Position numbers and translations under genes: made by a program
Assembly (NCBI GenBank): GCA_011799875.1
Contig: CM022298.1
Location: forward strand, 197,956,076 to 198,020,075
DNA: 64,000 nt
Reading direction: 5' to 3'
From: Thinopyrum elongatum
Lineage: Eukaryota; Streptophyta; Magnoliopsida; Poales; Poaceae
Part shown: positions 21,900 to 34,375 of the stretch, piece after piece
How the letters are laid out: each line of letters begins with the position of its first letter
Position numbering within the stretch: position 1 is the stretch's first letter
Notes under the pieces: model-generated
What the model saw: the letters and a program-made list of their open reading frames with translations, nothing else
What the model was told of the DNA's origin: nothing
Database searches by the model: none

Positions 21900-22295
21900 G
21901 CCACGGTGAAAAACTGCCCATCCGAATTTTTTGGACGAACATGCCCCTGACCCTTACTCTTCTAACGACATGTGTCACCCACGTATTGAGAGGTGGAGAT
22001 CGTGGTAGATCGTGGGTGAGTAGTTTAATCCTATCGCGGGATGCGGAACGGTTTGAGCGGCAAAAGCCAAAAATTCAGATATGAAAATTTTAACGTTTCG
22101 TTCGTAAATTCTTCAGCTGTCAAGGACACAGTGAAGACTTTGAACGGGTTTCAAATAGAATGCACATGAAGAATTTGTGAACAGACTGGGTTGAGTTTAG
22201 CATAGAGGGGGAACGGGTCCGATCACATTCACTTAGAAGAAAATCAACTTGAAGAATTAGCAATAAGTGAATGCTATTGAGGACATGAAAAACTC

Positions 22296-22298
<3 letters not shown>

Positions 22299-22388
<90 letters not shown>
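22299..22388. repeat. (TA)n microsatellite, about 45 units
   Basis: An uninterrupted run of about 90 bp of alternating T and A lies in the spacer between pol and the third ORF of element C. A short minisatellite of about 16 bp units (GTTGAAGAATTTGAAA) follows at 22432-22486. Confidence 0.97.
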
Positions 22389-22391
<3 letters not shown>

Positions 22392-22716
22392 AATGAAGAA
22401 CATCAGTCGATTTTTTTTGGAAGACTTTGCAAGTTGAAGAATTTGAAAGTTGAAGAATTTGAAAGTTGAAGAATTTGCAAAATGAAGAAAAACTCAATTT
22501 TGAAGATTTTCAACTTTTGTGGTGGCGTGACCCACCGTATAAGAATGATGATTTTAGACACCGCATACAATTGTCGTAGGGCTCTGAGAATCAAATTCTT
22601 CATTAATTTCTCCACACTTAGGGGGTTAGTCTTCATTGATTGAAGAAAAAATGTTACTTCGTGTGTTGCACATCTAAGTCATCAATTTTGCATAAGTGTT
22701 AGGATGTGTGTCCTTT

Positions 22717-25700
22717 TCAAAGAACATTCAAAGATTCTAAGATATTTAGCTCACACCGCAACTTGCTAAATCTCTTCTCATCCAAGGGCTTGGTGAAGAT
22801 ATCCGCTAGCTGTTCTTCAGTCTTCACGTGATCAATAGAGATGTCGCCCTTCAACACATGATCTCGAAGAAAATGATGACGAATCTGGATGTGCTTTGTC
22901 TTTGAGTGCTGAACTGGGTTATGAGCAATCTTGATGGCACTCTCATTGTCACAGAAGAGTGGCACATTCTTCACATTGATGCCATAGTCCTTGAGGGTTT
23001 GCTTCATCCACAGCAATTGAGCACATTAAGAACCAGCAGCAATGTACTCAGCTTCAGCAGTAGAGAGTGATACACAGTTCTGCTTCTTCGAGGACCAACA
23101 TACTAAAGATCGTCCGAGGAAATGGCATGTGCCTGATGTTGACTTGCGATCCACATGATCACCAGCATAGTCAGAGTCAGAATATCCAATGAGATCAAAA
23201 GCTGAGCCCTTGGGATACCATAATCCAAGTGTTGGAGTGTGAGCTAGATATCGAAGAATATGTTTCACAGCCTTATGGTGTGATTCCTTCAGTGTAGCTT
23301 GAAAACGGGCACACATGCAAACACTAAGCATAATATCTGGCCTAGATGCACATAGATACAGTAAAGAGCCAATCATGGAGCGGTATACCTTTTGATCGAA
23401 GTCTATACCATTTTCATCAGTGCATAGATGGCCATTTGTGGGCATAGGGATTTTGACGCCTTTGCAATCTTGCATACCGAATTTCCTCAGAACGTCCTTG
23501 AGGTATTTCTCTTGAGAAATGAAGATGCCATTGCATTGTTGACGAATTTGAAGACCTAAGAAGAATTTCAATTCTCCCATCATGGACATTTTATATTCCT
23601 CACTCATCATATAAGCAAATTCGTCACTGTAACGTTGGTTAGTACAACCAAAGATAATATCATCAACATATATTTGGCACATGAATAATTCATCATCATA
23701 TGTTTTGGTGAAAAGAGTTGGGTCGAGTGAACCGGGTTTGAAGCCTTTCTTCATGAGGAATTCCTTCAGAGTATCATACCACGCCCGAGGGGCCTGCTTG
23801 AGGCCATAGAGGGCCTTATTGAGTCTGAAGACTTGATCAGGATGTTTAGGATCTTCAAAACCTGGGGGTTGAGCAACATATACTTCTTCCTCAAGCTTAC
23901 CATTGAGGAATGCACTTTTCACATCCATTTGATATAAGATGATATTATGATGGTTAGCATAGGCAAGCAATATGCGAATAGCCTCAAGTCTAGCAACAGG
24001 TGCAAAAGTTTCATCGAAATCAATTCCTTCAACCTGTGTGTAGCCTTGAGCTACAAGACGAGCCTTGTTCCTCACCACTAGGCCATTTTCATCTTGTTTG
24101 TTGAGGTAGATCCATTTGGTGCCGATGATATTGTGCTTGCGTGGGTCTGGTCGCTTGACAAGCTCCCACACCTTGTTCAGCTTGAATTGATGTAATTCCT
24201 CTTGCATCGCTTGAATCCATTCAGGCTCCAGAAATGCCTCATCTACTTTGGTGGGCTTTGTGATAGAGACGAAAGCAAAATGCCCACAAAAGTTATACAA
24301 ATGTGAAGCTTTTGAGCGAGTGAGAGGACCTGGTGCGTTGATGTCATTGATGATTCTCTCAATCTGTACTTCATTTGCAACGCGAGGATGAGCAGGTTGA
24401 TGACTTTGATTTGGCTCAGCATTTTCTTCAGATGCACCAGCATGATTTTCTTCACGATCTGGAATGACTTCTTCAGCAGATTCTTCAGTAGGTATGACAT
24501 CCTCAGTAGCCTTTAGCTTGATGGATTCCTCAGGAGACATTTCATCTAGCACAGGAGGTAGGTGCTCTCTTTGCGAGCCATTAGTTTCATCGAACCGCAC
24601 ATCTATAGTTTCAACAACCTTGTTGTGATAGGTGTTGAAGACTCTGTAGGTATGCGAGTCCTTTCCGTAACCAAGCATAAAACCTTCATGTGCTTTCGGT
24701 GCAAATTTAGAATTGTGATGGGGATCTCTAATCCAACATTTAGCACCGAAGACTTTGAAATAACTCACATTGGGTTTCTTGTCAGTGAGGAGTTCATATG
24801 AAGTTTTCTTGAAGAATTTGTGAAGATATACCCTGTTGATGATGTGGCATGCATTATCAATTGCCCCAGGCCAGAAGCGACGAGGTGTCTTGTATTCATC
24901 AAGCATGGTGCGAGCCATCTCAACAAGAGTCCTGTTCTTGCGCTCCACAACGCCATTCTGCCGAGGAGTGTATGGGGCAGATAACTCATGAGTAATACCA
25001 AGTTCATCAAGATAGTCATCAAGACCAGTATTCTCGAACTCGGTCCCATTGTCACTCCGAATATGCTTGATCTTCACACCAAAATTTGTCGAAGCCCTTG
25101 AGGAAAATCGTCTGAAGACTTCCTGCACTTCAGTTTTGTAAGTAATGACATGCACCCATGTGTAACGAGAATAATCATCAACAATGACAAAGCCATATAG
25201 AGATGCTGCATTTGTTAGTGTGGCATAATGAGTAGGGCCAAAGAGATCCATATGAAGCAATTCAAAAGGATGAGAGGTGGTCATGATAGTCTTCGAGGGG
25301 TGCTTGGCTCTGGTCATCTTTCCAGCCTCACAAGCCCCACAAAGATGATCTTTGAGGAATTTGAAACCCTCAATGACAATGACATGCTTTTTCTTCACGA
25401 GCGTGTGTAAGTTCCTCATGCCAGCATGACCCAGACGTCGATGCCATAGCCAGCCTTCTGAAGCTTTTGCATGTAGACAAGTGGCAGGCTGTGGTCCTGC
25501 AGAGAAATCAACAATATACAAGTCTCCTATCCTAAAGCCTTCGAAGACTTTGGAATTGTCAGATTCCATGAGCACTAAGCAGCGATATTTGCCAAAGACA
25601 ACAACCATATCAAGATCACAAAGCATTGAGACAGACATGAGGTTGAATCCGAGGGACTCGATAAGCATGACTTTGTCCATGTGTCGATCCTTTGAGATTG

Positions 25701-25866
25701 CAACCCTACCTAGACCCAATCCCTTGCTTTTGCCTTTGTCTGCGTAGGTGATATGCTTCAAATGTGATGGAGATAAAGGAGTGTTCATCAGTAAGCTCTT
25801 GTCACCGGTCATGTGATTAGTACATCCACTGTCGAGGACCCACTCAGTAGCTTTGGGTAAATCATC
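22717..25866 (-). pseudogene. pol: Element C pol: protease, integrase, RT and RNase H with one nonsense codon
   Basis: The frame is open from 25866 to the stop at 22717-22719 except for TAA at 23026-23028. Order on the - strand: a retropepsin site WVLDSG near 25840; a GAG-pre-integrase region with HRRLGH and CGACEAGK; the integrase core with DLFGP, a DNGTEF strand and the catalytic Glu in [12 protein letters not shown] with [21 protein letters not shown] and catalytic YVDD; and RNase H with [10 protein letters not shown] and AEAEYIAA. The TAA falls right after AEYIAAGS, and the last 99 residues carry DNESAI and ADIFTKPL. The order is Copia type. Apart from that codon the enzyme motifs look intact, so the element was active fairly recently. 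Confidence 0.92.
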
Positions 25867-26107
25867 CTATAGATGAATTAGTGCATCTTACGAACACATA
25901 TCTTCAGAGTGAAGAATATGACATCAATTTCATCAGACAGAATTTCATCAATTAATGCAACATATGTATATATATAGCAGTATGAAGATGTGAGAAATGA
26001 ATGAATCATTTCTTCATGATTAGCTTGCGTCCTTTCAAGCATTTCAGGTCTCCAGAAAATTCTTCAGACGATTTAGTTCATCTGGAGACCTGACCCTGCA
26101 TAAGAGG

Positions 26108-28681
26108 TTAGTTCTTTTTCTTCACCACCCACATCTGGAGGGGTGGCAAAGAGTTCATCATTCTGCGAGCTCCATAAGAGAAAGGTGGCATTGAAGCCAA
26201 AGCGCTTTGTTTCACAGGAGAGGGATTAGTATAGGCATATGAGTAAGCAGAGAAATTCTTCGAGGACTTATGAACATAATGATTTGAAGAATAATGCACA
26301 TAATCAGAACTCTTAGATTTTCCCTGCGAAGCAGAAGCATTAGCATGATGATGATCATATGAGGACTTGCATCCACGTGAGGAATTTGATCCATAAGAGG
26401 ACTTGGATCCATATGAAGACTTCGGTCCACATGAAGAATTTGATCTGGGGTTCCTATTCTTCACAGGTGGTGTCATGAGGACATTCACCTGAAGACTTTC
26501 AAGGCACCTTTTGGGAACCCAGATTTTCTTCATAGGGGGACCATTCCTGCAGTTAGTTCCAACATATCTAGCAAATACTTCACCATTCTGATTTTTGAAT
26601 AGTTTATAGTTGGAGTCAAATGACTCATCAGATGAATATGAGGATTCACAAGTAAAGCCAGATAAAGTGGATGGATCTACGGGAGGTCCCTTCGCAGCAA
26701 CCCATGAGGTTTTGGGATACTGCTCAGGTTTCCAGTAGGTTCCATCAGCATTGAGTTTCCTCTCAAAGGCAATACCCTCTTTCCTAGGGTTCCTGTTCAA
26801 GATCTGCTTTTTGAGCACATCACAAAGAGTCTGATGCCCTTTGAGGCTTTTGTATATGCCTGTCACATACAATTCCTTCAACCCTGCATTTTCATCAGTG
26901 ATACTAGTGGTATCCTCAGATGAGGAATTTGTGACCACAGAGATAGTTGAAGAATTTGTAGCAATAGAAGCATTTGAACTTTCAGGTGAAGAATTAGCAG
27001 TTTCACGTTCAATGCATTTCAAACATGGTGGAATAAATTCTTCCTGAGCGGAACTGATCTGTTGAGCAAGTAATGAATCATTTTCCTTCTGAAGATCTTC
27101 ATGACTCACCCTTAGCTTCTCAAGATCTTGCTTTCTTTGAAGAAATTCATAAGAAAGCTTCGCATGATCGGCTAAGAGAGTTTCATGACGACTTTGAAGG
27201 TTGTCAAACTTAGACTGTAGTTGCTGAAGATTACCAGTCAGTGTTTGAGTTCGATCCATTTCCTCACCTAACAGATCATCGCTTTTGTCTAGCATATTTT
27301 GAACTTTTTCCAAAGCCTTTTGTTGTTTAACAGCAATATTAGCAAGTTTGGAATAGCTGGGTTTGAGATTATCATCAGATTCATCCTCACTTGATTCAGA
27401 GGAGGGATATTTGAATACCTTGGCACCTTTTGATATGAAGCAATAGGTGGGAGCATAGTCATCGTTGCCGTCATCAGCAGTGTTGGGGAAGCCATTTTCC
27501 TCAGTGTTGAAGATGGACTTGCTGACGTAAGCAGTAGCGAGGGCTAGGCTCGCCACACCAGAGTCTGACTCCTCAGATGCCTCCTCTTCCTCATGTTCCT
27601 CAGATTCAGCTTCAGAGTCCATTTCCTTGCCAATGAATGCCCGAGCCTTCTTGGAGCTGCTCTTCTTTTGAGATGAAGACTTTGAAGATTTTGATGATGA
27701 GGACTTTGAAGATTTCTTCTTCTTCTTTGAGTCATCTGAACTATCATCCTTGTATTTCTTCTTCTTTGATTCCTTTGCCCACTGAGGACAATCAGTTATG
27801 TAGTGACCAGGTTTCTTGCATTTGTGGCAAGTCCTCTTCTTGTAATCACGGGATGAGGAATCTGATCTTGTGTCATCACCTTTTGAAGATTTTACAAAGC
27901 GACCACGCCTTGAGAACTTCTGGAATTTCTTCACGAGCATTGCTAGCTCCTGGCTTAGTTCTTCAGGGTCACCAAGACTGCTATCAGAATCTTCTCCTTC
28001 AGATGAGGAAACTGCCTTGGCCTTCAGTGCTCGTGATCTTCCATAGCTTGGCCCGTAGAGATCTCTCTTTTCAGCTTGTTGGAATTCATGAGTTTTCAGC
28101 CTCTCAAGAATATCAGCAGGATCGAGTGACTTGTAGTCTCCACGTTCTTGAATCATCAGTGCCAGTGTATCGAATGAAGAATCGAGTGACCTCAGCAATT
28201 TCTTCACCACCTCATGGTCGGTGATGTCAGTGGCACCCAGTGCTTGAAGCTCGTTTGAAATGTCAGTGAGGCAATCAAAGGTTTGTTGGACATTCTCATT
28301 GTCGAGTCTTTTGAAGCGGTTGAAGAGATTGCGAAGAATGTCAACTCAAGAATCACGTTGAGTTGAGATTCCTTCATTGACCTTGGACAACCTGTCCCAG
28401 ATAAGCTTTGCAGACTCCAAAGCACTCACTCTGCCGTACAGTCCTTTGCTCAGATGGCCACATATGATATTCTTTGCTTGAGAGTCAAGTTGCTTGAATC
28501 TCTTCACATGAACAGCGTTCACGGAAGGAGTGACAGAGGGAATGCCATTTTCCACAACGTACCAGAGATCGTTGTCAATTGCCTCAAGATGCATGCACAT
28601 CTTATTCTTCCAGTAGGGGTAGTCCGTCCCATCAAAGGTAGGACACCCAGCCGAGACCTTGATCATGCCTGCAGTCGACAT
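26108..28681 (-). pseudogene. gag: Element C gag with one nonsense codon
   Basis: The frame starts at ATG 28681 and is open to the stop at 26108-26110 except for TGA at 28346-28348 (857 codons in all). It encodes the Copia-type capsid protein. The N-terminal region carries FDGTDYPYWKNKM, the start of a DUF4219/UBN2-type gag. A zinc knuckle of CCHC type, CHKCKKPGHYITDC, lies near residue 287, after an acidic stretch and before a long Ser/Lys tract and an acidic segment. A coiled-coil-like region follows near residues 430-560, then a Ser/Tyr-rich tail. A spacer at 25867-26107 contains stops, and pol is in a different frame. Confidence 0.9.
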
Positions 28682-28734
28682 AACTAAAACTCCAGGTGGT
28701 TAAACCAAAATCATGCAGATCAAGGGAGTACCTT

Positions 28735-28746
28735 GCTCTGATACCA
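28735..28746 (-). other. Element C primer binding site (tRNA-iMet type)
   Basis: On the - strand TGGTATCAGAGC starts 2 nt after the LTR end and is complementary to the 3' end of initiator tRNA-Met, the usual primer of plant Copia elements. Confidence 0.9.
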
Positions 28747-28748
28747 AT

Positions 28749-30241
28749 TGAAAGTGCGTTATATCGACTAGAGGGGGGGTGAATAGGCGATTTTTATGAA
28801 TTCATCGCTGAGGAAATACTACTTGAGGAATTTCCTAAGCAACGAACTACAAGCAGCCGAATAAGTACTCAGGTACATGGATAACAAAGTAGTAGCATAG
28901 TCATCATGATGAGATGAAACAAAACAGAGCACAGGTAGTGTATAAACAGGATAAGCAGGCTGAAGACAAACTGACTAAAGAAATAGGAATGAGGAAATTG
29001 AGAAAGTCTTCAGTCAAAGTCTTCAAACAGTAACGATCAAGTACACAGCAAGTATGCGAGGAGATGAAAGGGTTGAGGAAATAGAACCAGTAGCTTGGTG
29101 AAGACAGTGATTTGGTAGACCACTTCCAACTGCTGTGACAGTTGTACATCTAGTTGGAGCGGCTAGGTATTTAAACCTGAGGACACATAGTTCTAGACAC
29201 ACAGTCCTCACCGTATTTTCCTTGAGCTAAGGTCACACAGACCTCGCCCAATCACTCGTGGTAAGTCTTCACATGTGACTTCCAAACCTTCACAGACTTG
29301 GTCACTCGGTGATCCATAATTCCTCTTGGATGCTCTAGACCATGACGCCTAACCGTCTGGAGGATGCACAGTCCTCAAAGGTAACAAGCATCAGTTCCAC
29401 ACAGGAACAATTTCTTCAGTGATGCTCAATCACTTTGGGTTTTAGGTGTTGGGTTTGGGTTTTTTCCTCACTTGATGATTTTCGCTCAAAGTCCTCGGAG
29501 GATGGATGCTCTAAATGACAAGTGTCAGTTTCTCTCGGAGCAGCCAACCAGCTAGTGGTTGTAGGGGGCAGCTATTTATAGCCGGGGAGCAGCCCGACAT
29601 GATAAGACATAAATGCCCTTCAATGATATGACCGTTAGATGGGTAGGATATTTTGGACAGCTGGCGCATAGCACAACAACTATTGGAAATTTGAGCTCTC
29701 AAATTCCTCAGGGCTATCATGTTCCTCACTTCTAGGCAATCCGCACTGACGAATTCCTAACTCCTCAGTCAGAACAAATTCCTCAGAGAACAGAAGAACT
29801 TCGTCTCTATCACTGAAGAACTTGACTGAACTGTATGAGATTTCCAATGGCTTCACTCGAAAGGATTGGTAGGTGTAGGATTTGAGTTGAGCATCACCTG
29901 GAAACTTTTCCTTAGTTTTACCTCGACCCCCTATAACAGTATGGTGTTTCCTATGACTCAAGAAAGGGAAAACAAAATTATGAAAACAAAAGTCTTCACG
30001 CTTCATAATCCTCGCATCAATATCAAGTCTTCAAGGTCACACCAATTTCCTCATTTTCAAAGTCTTCAAGAAAACCAAAGTCTTCAACTGAAGACATTCA
30101 TTTTTAGGGGTCGACTTTCTTCGTAAATATCAAACTCCTCATTGACTTATAGAACCTGTGTACACTCACAAACACATTAGTCCCTTAACCTATAAGTCTT
30201 CAATACACCAAAATCACTAAGGGGCACTAGATGCACTTACA
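28749..30241 (-). repeat. Element C 5' LTR
   Basis: This LTR of about 1.49 kb is nearly identical to 15509-16985. A TATA box lies at 29573-29580 on the - strand. The few differences from the left LTR include single-base changes and a short insertion near 29190 repeating an 'ACACA(C)AGTTC' type segment. Confidence 0.92.
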
Positions 30242-31104
30242 GTATCTTCCGTGCTAAGCGGGTTGTTCTCAGGTTGAGTGTTTATTCACTCGCCGTCGCA
30301 CGAGAAAAGGGCGGTAATAGGGATTCCCAGTCCCGAACTCAAAATTGCAAATAATTAAACAAAACTCCCCCGGGACTATTGATTGGTATGGACGGCACTC
30401 ATTGTTTCGGACAAGCCGTGGAGTGTGATTGTTGGTGGAGGGGGAGTAAACCTTTACTTTTATCGCTTGGGAACCGCCACTAGCATGCTTAGCATGGAAG
30501 ATATTGATAACTGATGGTCGTGAAGTAAACAAGAAGGGTGCATTTCTCAAAATATCATTTACCTCTGTTTTAAAAACTTGAGCTCTGGCACCGCTTCAAA
30601 TCACTGCTTCCCTCTGCGAAGGGACTTTCCATTTACTTTTATGTTGTGTCATCACCTTCTAAAAATAAGCGCCAGAACCTGAGAGCACTGCTGTCATGCT
30701 GATGCATTGTGTGTAGCTAATGTTGGGTGCATCATGACTGGATCTTTTCTACCATGAATTACAATGTTTAGTCGCTGCTTGAACTTTGGAGGAGCTCTGC
30801 ATTTATGTTTTGCGGTCTCAGAAAGGGCTAGCGAGATACCACTATTGTCATATTATATCATGGTTGTTTTGATAACATGTTGCTATTTGAGATGTCTTAT
30901 TATTGCTCGCTAGTTGATTATGTCATTGATATGAGTTAATATAATTTTTAAGAGTTATTGTCGGCATGGTTAGTTATAATATTGGCTGAAAACCTGGGTG
31001 CTGTTTAAGCTTATTTATGCAAACAAGAGCAAAAGAGTTCATAAAAGTTTTTCTTTTTCACTTTCAGTTTATCAACTGAATTTCTTGAGGACAAGCAAAG
31101 GTTT
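30242..31104 (+). other. Element B 3' UTR, second part
   Basis: This continues element B after C, beginning with the duplicated GTATC. It is collinear with 7470-8276 in element A but keeps a short GC-rich segment (about 30340-30445) that A lacks. TTGAGGACAAGC is at 31085-31096. No gene is seen. Confidence 0.75.
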
Positions 31105-31118
31105 AAGCTTGGAGGAGT
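31105..31118 (+). other. Element B polypurine tract
   Basis: AAGCTTGGAGGAGT directly precedes the 3' LTR. It differs by one base from the tract of element A. Confidence 0.8.
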
Positions 31119-32532
31119 TGATACGTCTCCAACGAATCTACTTTTCCTAACGCTTTTCCTCTTGTTTTGGACTCTAATTTGCATGATTTGAATGAAACTA
31201 ACCCTGGACTGATGCTGTTTTCAGCAGAACTACCATGGTGTTGTTTTTGTGCAGAAATAAAAGTTCTCGGAATGGAACAAAACTTTGTGAGGATTTTTTA
31301 TACAATAAAAGTGAATTTCTGGAGCCAAGAGCCACCTGAGGGGGGCACCTGGGTGGGCACAACCCACCAGGGCGCGCCTGCCCCCCCAGGCGCGCCCAGG
31401 TGGGTTGTCCCCACCTGATGGCTCTGCAGACCCTGAAACCGACGCTATAAAATCACATATTTCTAGAAAAAAATCAGGGAGAAAGAATTATCGGGTTTCA
31501 TGAGATGGAGCCGCCGTCACCTCATGTTCTTCATCGGGAGGCCAGATCTGGAGTCCGTTTGGGGCTCTGGAGAGAGGGATCTTCGATCTTCATCATCACC
31601 AACCCTTCTCCATCACCAATTCCATGATGCTCCCCACCGGGAGTGAGTAATCCCTTCGTAGGCTCGCTGGTCGGTGAGGAGTTGGATGAGATTCATCATG
31701 TAATCTAGTTAGTTTTGTTAGGGCCTGATCCCTAGTATCCACTATGTTCTGAGATTGATGTTGCTATGACCTTGCCATGCTTAATGCTTGTCAGTTTGGG
31801 CCCGGGTGCCATGATTTCAGATCTGAACCATTTATGTTATCACCATTATATCCATGTTCTAGATCCAATCTTGCAAGTTATAGTCACCTACTACGTGTTA
31901 TGATCCGGCAACCCCGGAGTGACAATAGTCGGGACCAATCCCGGTGATGACCGTAGTTTGAGGAGTTCATGTATTCATCGTGTGCTAATGCTTTGTTCCG
32001 GTTCTCTATTAAAAGGAGGCCTTAATATCCCTTAGTTTCCAATTGGACCATGCTGCCACGGGAGGGTAGGACAAAAGATGTCATGCAAGTTCTTTCCATA
32101 AGCACGTATGACTATTTACGGAATACATGCCTACATTATATTTATGAACTGGAGCTAGTGCCATATCGCCCTAGGTTATGACTGTCGCATGATGAATATC
32201 ATCCAACAAATTACCGATCCAATGCCTACGAATTTATCTTATATTGTTCTTGTTAAGTTACTACTGCTATCATTACTGTTGCACTTGCTACAAAACTACT
32301 GCTATCACTATTACCGTTATTGTTGCTGCTGCTACTACTATCAAAACTATCATACTACTTTGCTACTGATCACTTTGCTATAGATAATTAATCTCCAGGT
32401 GTGGTTGAATTGACAACTCAGCTGCTAATACTTGCAAATATTCTTTGGCTCCCCTTGTGTCGAATCTATAAATTTGGGTTGAATACTCTACCCTCGAAAA
32501 CTGTTGCGATCCCCTATACTTGTGGGTTATCA
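31119..32532 (+). repeat. Element B 3' LTR
   Basis: This complete LTR of about 1.41 kb runs from TGATACGTCTCC to GGGTTATCA. It has a TATA box at 31446-31452 and the GC-rich palindrome upstream of it with a shorter C-run than the 5' LTR. It is followed by the duplicated target GCCGC. Confidence 0.92.
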
Positions 32533-32798
32533 GCCGCCGCCACCTCCTGTTCTTCATCGGGAGGCCAGATCTGGAGTCCGTTTGGGGCTCCGGAGAGGGG
32601 GATCTTCGATCTTCGTCATCACCAACCCTTCTCCATCGCCAATTCCATGATGCTCCCCACCGGGAGTGAGTAATCCCTTCGTAGGCTCGCTGGTCGGTGA
32701 GGAGTTGGATGAGATTCATCATGTAATCGATGTTAGGGCTTGATCCCTAGTATCCATTATGTTTTGAGATTGATGTTGCTATGACTTTGCCATGCTTT
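32533..32798 (+). repeat. Element A 3' LTR, second part, truncated
   Basis: This continues the LTR broken at 8685 and runs to about 32798, where it is joined to the remnant of element F. About 800 bp of the LTR end are missing. Confidence 0.85.
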
Positions 32799-32827
32799 AT
32801 TATTGCCTCTAGGGCATATTTCCTCCA
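32798..32827 (-). repeat. Element F 3' LTR remnant
   Basis: About 30 bp remain. On the - strand they read GGAAATATGCCC followed by TAGAGGCAATAATAAA, the start of an Angela/BARE LTR, next to the polypurine-like AAGTGGAAGAC. The rest is replaced by element A LTR sequence. Confidence 0.8.
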
Positions 32828-32840
32828 GTCTTCCACTTGC

Positions 32841-32963
32841 ACTAGAGTCAATAATCTAGTTCACATCGCCATGTGATTAACACCCATAGTTCACATTGCC
32901 ATGTGACTAACATCAAAGAGTTTACTAGAGTCAATAATCTAGTTCACATCGCCATGTGATTAA
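32841..32963 (-). repeat. 40 bp direct repeat near the 3' end of element F
   Basis: Identical 40 bp copies lie at 32841-32880 and 32924-32963 in the non-coding stretch between RNase H and the 3' LTR. A third, partial, diverged copy lies between them. Confidence 0.85.
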
Positions 32964-33099
32964 TACCCAAAGAGTACTAAGGTGTGATCATGTTTTGCTT
33001 GTGAGAGAGGTTTAGTCAACGGGTCTGCCATATTCAGATCCGTATGTATTTTTGCAAATTTCTATGTCTACAATGCTCTGCATGGAGCTACTCTAGCTA

Positions 33100-34375
33100 A
33101 TTGCTCCCACTTTCAATATATATCCAGATTGAGACTCAGAGTCATCCGAATCGGTGTCAAAGCTTGCATCGACGTAACCCTTTACGACGAACTCTTTATC
33201 ACCTCCATAACTGAGAAACATTTCCTTAGTCTTCTTAGGTAACTAAGGATAATTTTGACTTGACCGCTGTCTAGTGATCCACTCCTGGATCACTATTGTA
33301 CCCCCTTGCCAAACTCTTGGCAAGGCACACAACAAGTCTGGTACACAGCATGGCATACTTTATAGAACCTATGACTGAGGCATAGGGAATGCCTTTCATT
33401 CTCTCTTTATCTTCTGCCGTGGTCGGGCTTGGAGTCTTACTCAACTTCACACCTTGCAACGCAGACAAGAACCCTTTCTTTGACTGACCCATTTTGAATT
33501 TCTTCAAAAACTTTGCCAAGGTATGTGCTTTGTGAAAGTCCTATTAAGCGTCTCGATCCATCCCTATAGATCTTGATGCTCAATATGTAAGTAGCTTCAC
33601 CGAGGTCTTTCATTGAAAAATTGTTATTTAAGTATCCTTTTATGCTATCCAGAAATTCTATATCATTTCCAATCAGTAATATGTCATCCACATATAATAT
33701 CAGAAATGCTACAGAGCTCCCACTCACTTTCTTGTAAATACAGGCTTCACCGTAAGTCTGTATAAAACCATATGCTTTGATCACCTCATCAAAGCGTATA
33801 TTCCAACTCCGAGATGCTTGCACCAGTCCATAGATGGATCGCTGGAGCTTGCACACTTTGTTAGCACCTTTAGGCTCGACAAAACCTTCTGGTTGCATCA
33901 TATACAACTCTTCGTTAAGAAATCCATTAAGGAATGCAATTTTGACGTCCATTTGCCAGATTTCATAATTATAAAATGCGGCAATTGCTAACATGATTCG
34001 GACATACTTAAGCATCGCTACGGGTGATAAAGTCTCGTCGTAGTCAACTCCTTGAACTTGTCGAGCTTTATATACAGTGATATTACCATCAGTGTCCGTC
34101 TTCCTCTTGAAGATACAATTATTTTCAATGGCCTGCTGATCATCGGGCAAGTCCACCAAAGTCCACACTTTGTTCTCATACATTGATCCTATCTCAGATT
34201 TCATGGCCTCAAGCCATATTTCAGAATCTGGGCTCATCATAGTTCGTAGGTTCAATGTTGTCCAACAACATGACTTCCAGGATAGGATTGCCGTACCACT
34301 CTGGTGCGGAATGAGTTCTGGTCGACCTACGAGGTTCAGTAGTAACTTGATCTCAAGTTTCATGATCATCATCAT
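33100..34375 (-). pseudogene. pol: Element F reverse transcriptase and RNase H, broken
   Basis: On the - strand the RT carries WLEAMKSEIGSM, a KARQ..GVDYDE segment, QMDVKIAFLNG, YGLVQASRSW and catalytic YVDD. A frameshift near 33437-33519 separates it from a fragment with GIPYASVIGSIKYAMLCTR, the connection to RNase H. The rest of RNase H (33100-33270) has only short frames. This is Copia type and non-functional. Confidence 0.85.

Larger units (their letters stand above)
15509..30241 (-). mobile_element. Element C, Sirevirus/Maximus-type Copia retrotransposon, complete
   Basis: This 14.7 kb element lies on the - strand. Its LTRs are 15509-16985 and 28749-30241, with termini TGTAAGTGC and GCACTTTCA when read on the - strand (the left copy carries CACACTTTCA). 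The target duplication GTATC at 15504-15508 and 30242-30246 is exact. Gene order on the - strand is gag, pol (protease, integrase, RT, RNase H) and a very long third ORF. The integrase-before-RT order is Copia. The large size, a zinc-knuckle gag with a Ser/Lys-rich tract, repeated polypurine motifs and the third ORF fit the Sirevirus group. All three genes carry nonsense codons. Confidence 0.92.
8686..32532 (+). mobile_element. Element B, Athila-lineage non-autonomous LTR retrotransposon inserted in element A
   Basis: Two LTRs (8686-10108 and 31119-32532) enclose gag-pro, ORF2 and a 3' UTR, the same order as in element A. The 5 bp duplication GCCGC at 8681-8685 and 32533-32537 marks insertion into the 3' LTR of A, which is a member of the same family. 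The internal region is itself split by Copia element C at 15509-30241. Without C, the element is about 9.1 kb. There is no RT or integrase, so transposition would depend on another Athila element; D is a candidate type. Confidence 0.93.

Noticed and set aside
32841..32963. CRISPR-like array because of the spaced direct repeat
   Set aside because: Only two full copies with one diverged partial copy between them, in a plant retrotransposon 3' region.
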